DNA from: Erysipelotrichaceae bacterium
Lineage (GTDB): Bacteria; Bacillota_I; Bacilli_A; Erysipelotrichales; Erysipelotrichaceae
DNA: 6,322 bases
Assembly (NCBI GenBank): GCA_021442745.1
Contig: JABUSI010000259.1
Span: 1-6,322, forward strand
Reading direction: 5' to 3'
Shown: positions 5,639 to 6,322 of the stretch, one piece after another
How positions within the stretch are numbered: the first letter of the stretch is position 1
How the letters are laid out: each line of letters opens with the position of its first letter
Notes under the pieces: generated by a model
Seen by the model: the letters and a program-made list of their open reading frames with translations, nothing else
Databases searched by the model: none
What the model was told of the DNA's origin: nothing
Made by a program: the position numbers and the translations under genes

Positions 5639-6322
5639 TTATTCTTCTTCCTGGATACCTACAATTCTTGTTACGATGAATGCTGTCGCAAAGGCGATGA
5701 TAATCGTAACAACCGCAAAGATAACATTACCCATGGTTCCGTCCGGATTAATGAAGGCGATTAAACTTGCTACACCAGGTGACGCAAACGCAAATTCCTT
5801 CAGGCTAACCAATCCGGCAAAGCATCCGCCTACCAGACCACCGGCAATCGCACCGATGAACGGCTTTCTGTATTTTACAAGAACACCGAAGATAGCCGGT
5901 TCGGTAATTCCGAATACAGCTGTCAGGCCGGCAGACAAAGCAGCTGCCTTGTTGTCATCGTTCTTACATAATGTCATGGCTGCCAGAGCGGCACCACCGA
6001 CTGCTACGTTACCGGCAAGCATACCCGGCATAACGAATCCTTCGAATCCAAGAGTCGCAAACGCAATACCAACCGGCGCATACAATCCGCCTGCGGTACC
6101 TGAGAAGATCAGGATGGATGTCAAGGCACCCATAGCACCGATGGATACGAAACCTAAATTTTCATTCATCCACAACAGGATGGAAGCGATAATACCTGCT
6201 ACATAGTTAGCGATAGGCCCGATACAAATCAACGTAACCGGAACGGTAACGATCATGGTCAGCATCGGAACAACGAAGAACTTGATTTCCTTCGGAACGA
6301 TACGATCCAGCGGTTTCCATAC
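5639..6322 (-). CDS. PTS beta-glucoside-type permease, EIIC C-terminal part, truncated by the window edge
   Basis: The last 227 residues of a PTS sugar permease are visible; the frame continues without a stop to the window edge, so the ATG at 6265 is internal. The segment is hydrophobic with several membrane spans. It carries the glucose-superfamily EIIC motif VFGITEPAIFGV (residues 136-147 of the visible part; Glu141 is expected to contact sugar) and NVAVGGAALA (105-114). The protein ends right after the last membrane helix with GIQEEE, so no EIIA domain is fused behind EIIC, unlike BglF; an EIIB domain may precede it outside the window. Phosphate would then have to come from a separate EIIA. 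It imports and phosphorylates a beta-glucoside for the glucosidase encoded 26 bases downstream. One oddity is GGLYAPVG (78-85) where relatives often have a His-containing GLH segment. The subfamily assignment rests largely on this gene pairing. Confidence 0.9.
   Translation of the reverse strand, partial: VWKPLDRIVPKEIKFFVVPMLTMIVTVPVTLICIGPIANYVAGIIASILLWMNENLGFVSIGAMGALTSILIFSGTAGGLYAPVGIAFATLGFEGFVMPGMLAGNVAVGGAALAAMTLCKNDDNKAAALSAGLTAVFGITEPAIFGVLVKYRKPFIGAIAGGLVGGCFAGLVSLKEFAFASPGVASLIAFINPDGTMGNVIFAVVTIIIAFATAFIVTRIVGIQEEE

Noticed and set aside
5676..6206. Open frame of 176 codons on the plus strand opposite the PTS permease
   Set aside because: It is antisense to a well-supported EIIC gene. 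Its composition (rich in A, P, T and N) mirrors the complementary codons, and it shows no ribosome binding site or recognisable domain.

Overview
The window looks like an ordinary stretch of chromosome from a low-to-mid GC Gram-positive bacterium (Bacillota). The evidence is strong GGAGG-type ribosome binding sites, ATGA stop/start overlaps, a DegV protein, a Cro/CI-type regulator with a membrane tail, and a PTS beta-glucoside operon. An Erysipelotrichaceae-like or clostridial origin is plausible, but the sequence alone does not fix the genus. I see no rRNA, tRNA, CRISPR array, transposase, phage gene or attachment site.

Layout. Positions 1-1656 (+) hold three tightly overlapping genes: the 3' part of a metallo-beta-lactamase-fold hydrolase, pyroglutamyl peptidase I (pcp) and a GNAT acetyltransferase. 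Each start codon overlaps the preceding stop as ATGA, so translation is probably coupled. A small hairpin and 63 bases follow. Then comes a helix-turn-helix regulator with two C-terminal membrane segments (1720-2229, +). A 236-base noncoding stretch follows, rich in inverted repeats, with a probable promoter for a solo degV gene (2466-3329, +). A strong bidirectional terminator (3333-3356) separates degV from the leftward genes.

On the minus strand, reading right to left, the end of a PTS beta-glucoside-type EIIC gene (5639 to the window edge) is followed after 26 bases by a 6-phospho-beta-glucosidase of glycoside hydrolase family 1 (4173-5612) and a terminator (4138-4166). After that, a separate unit begins with its own candidate promoter and encodes an unrecognised protein of about seven membrane segments (3374-4000).

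How the genes work together. The PTS/glucosidase pair forms a complete-looking uptake-and-cleavage route: the permease imports and phosphorylates a beta-glucoside, and the enzyme splits the phosphorylated sugar in the cytoplasm. Its order, with a permease lacking a fused EIIA tail followed by the hydrolase, resembles the ascF-ascB arrangement of enterobacteria. The pcp cluster may take part in peptide or amino-acid scavenging, but no substrate can be read from the sequence. DegV is a fatty-acid-binding (FakB-like) protein without its kinase partner nearby. No clearly novel system is visible. The least explained parts are the seven-helix protein with its structured upstream region, the dyad-rich gap before degV, and the divergent substrate-loop sequence of the PTS permease.
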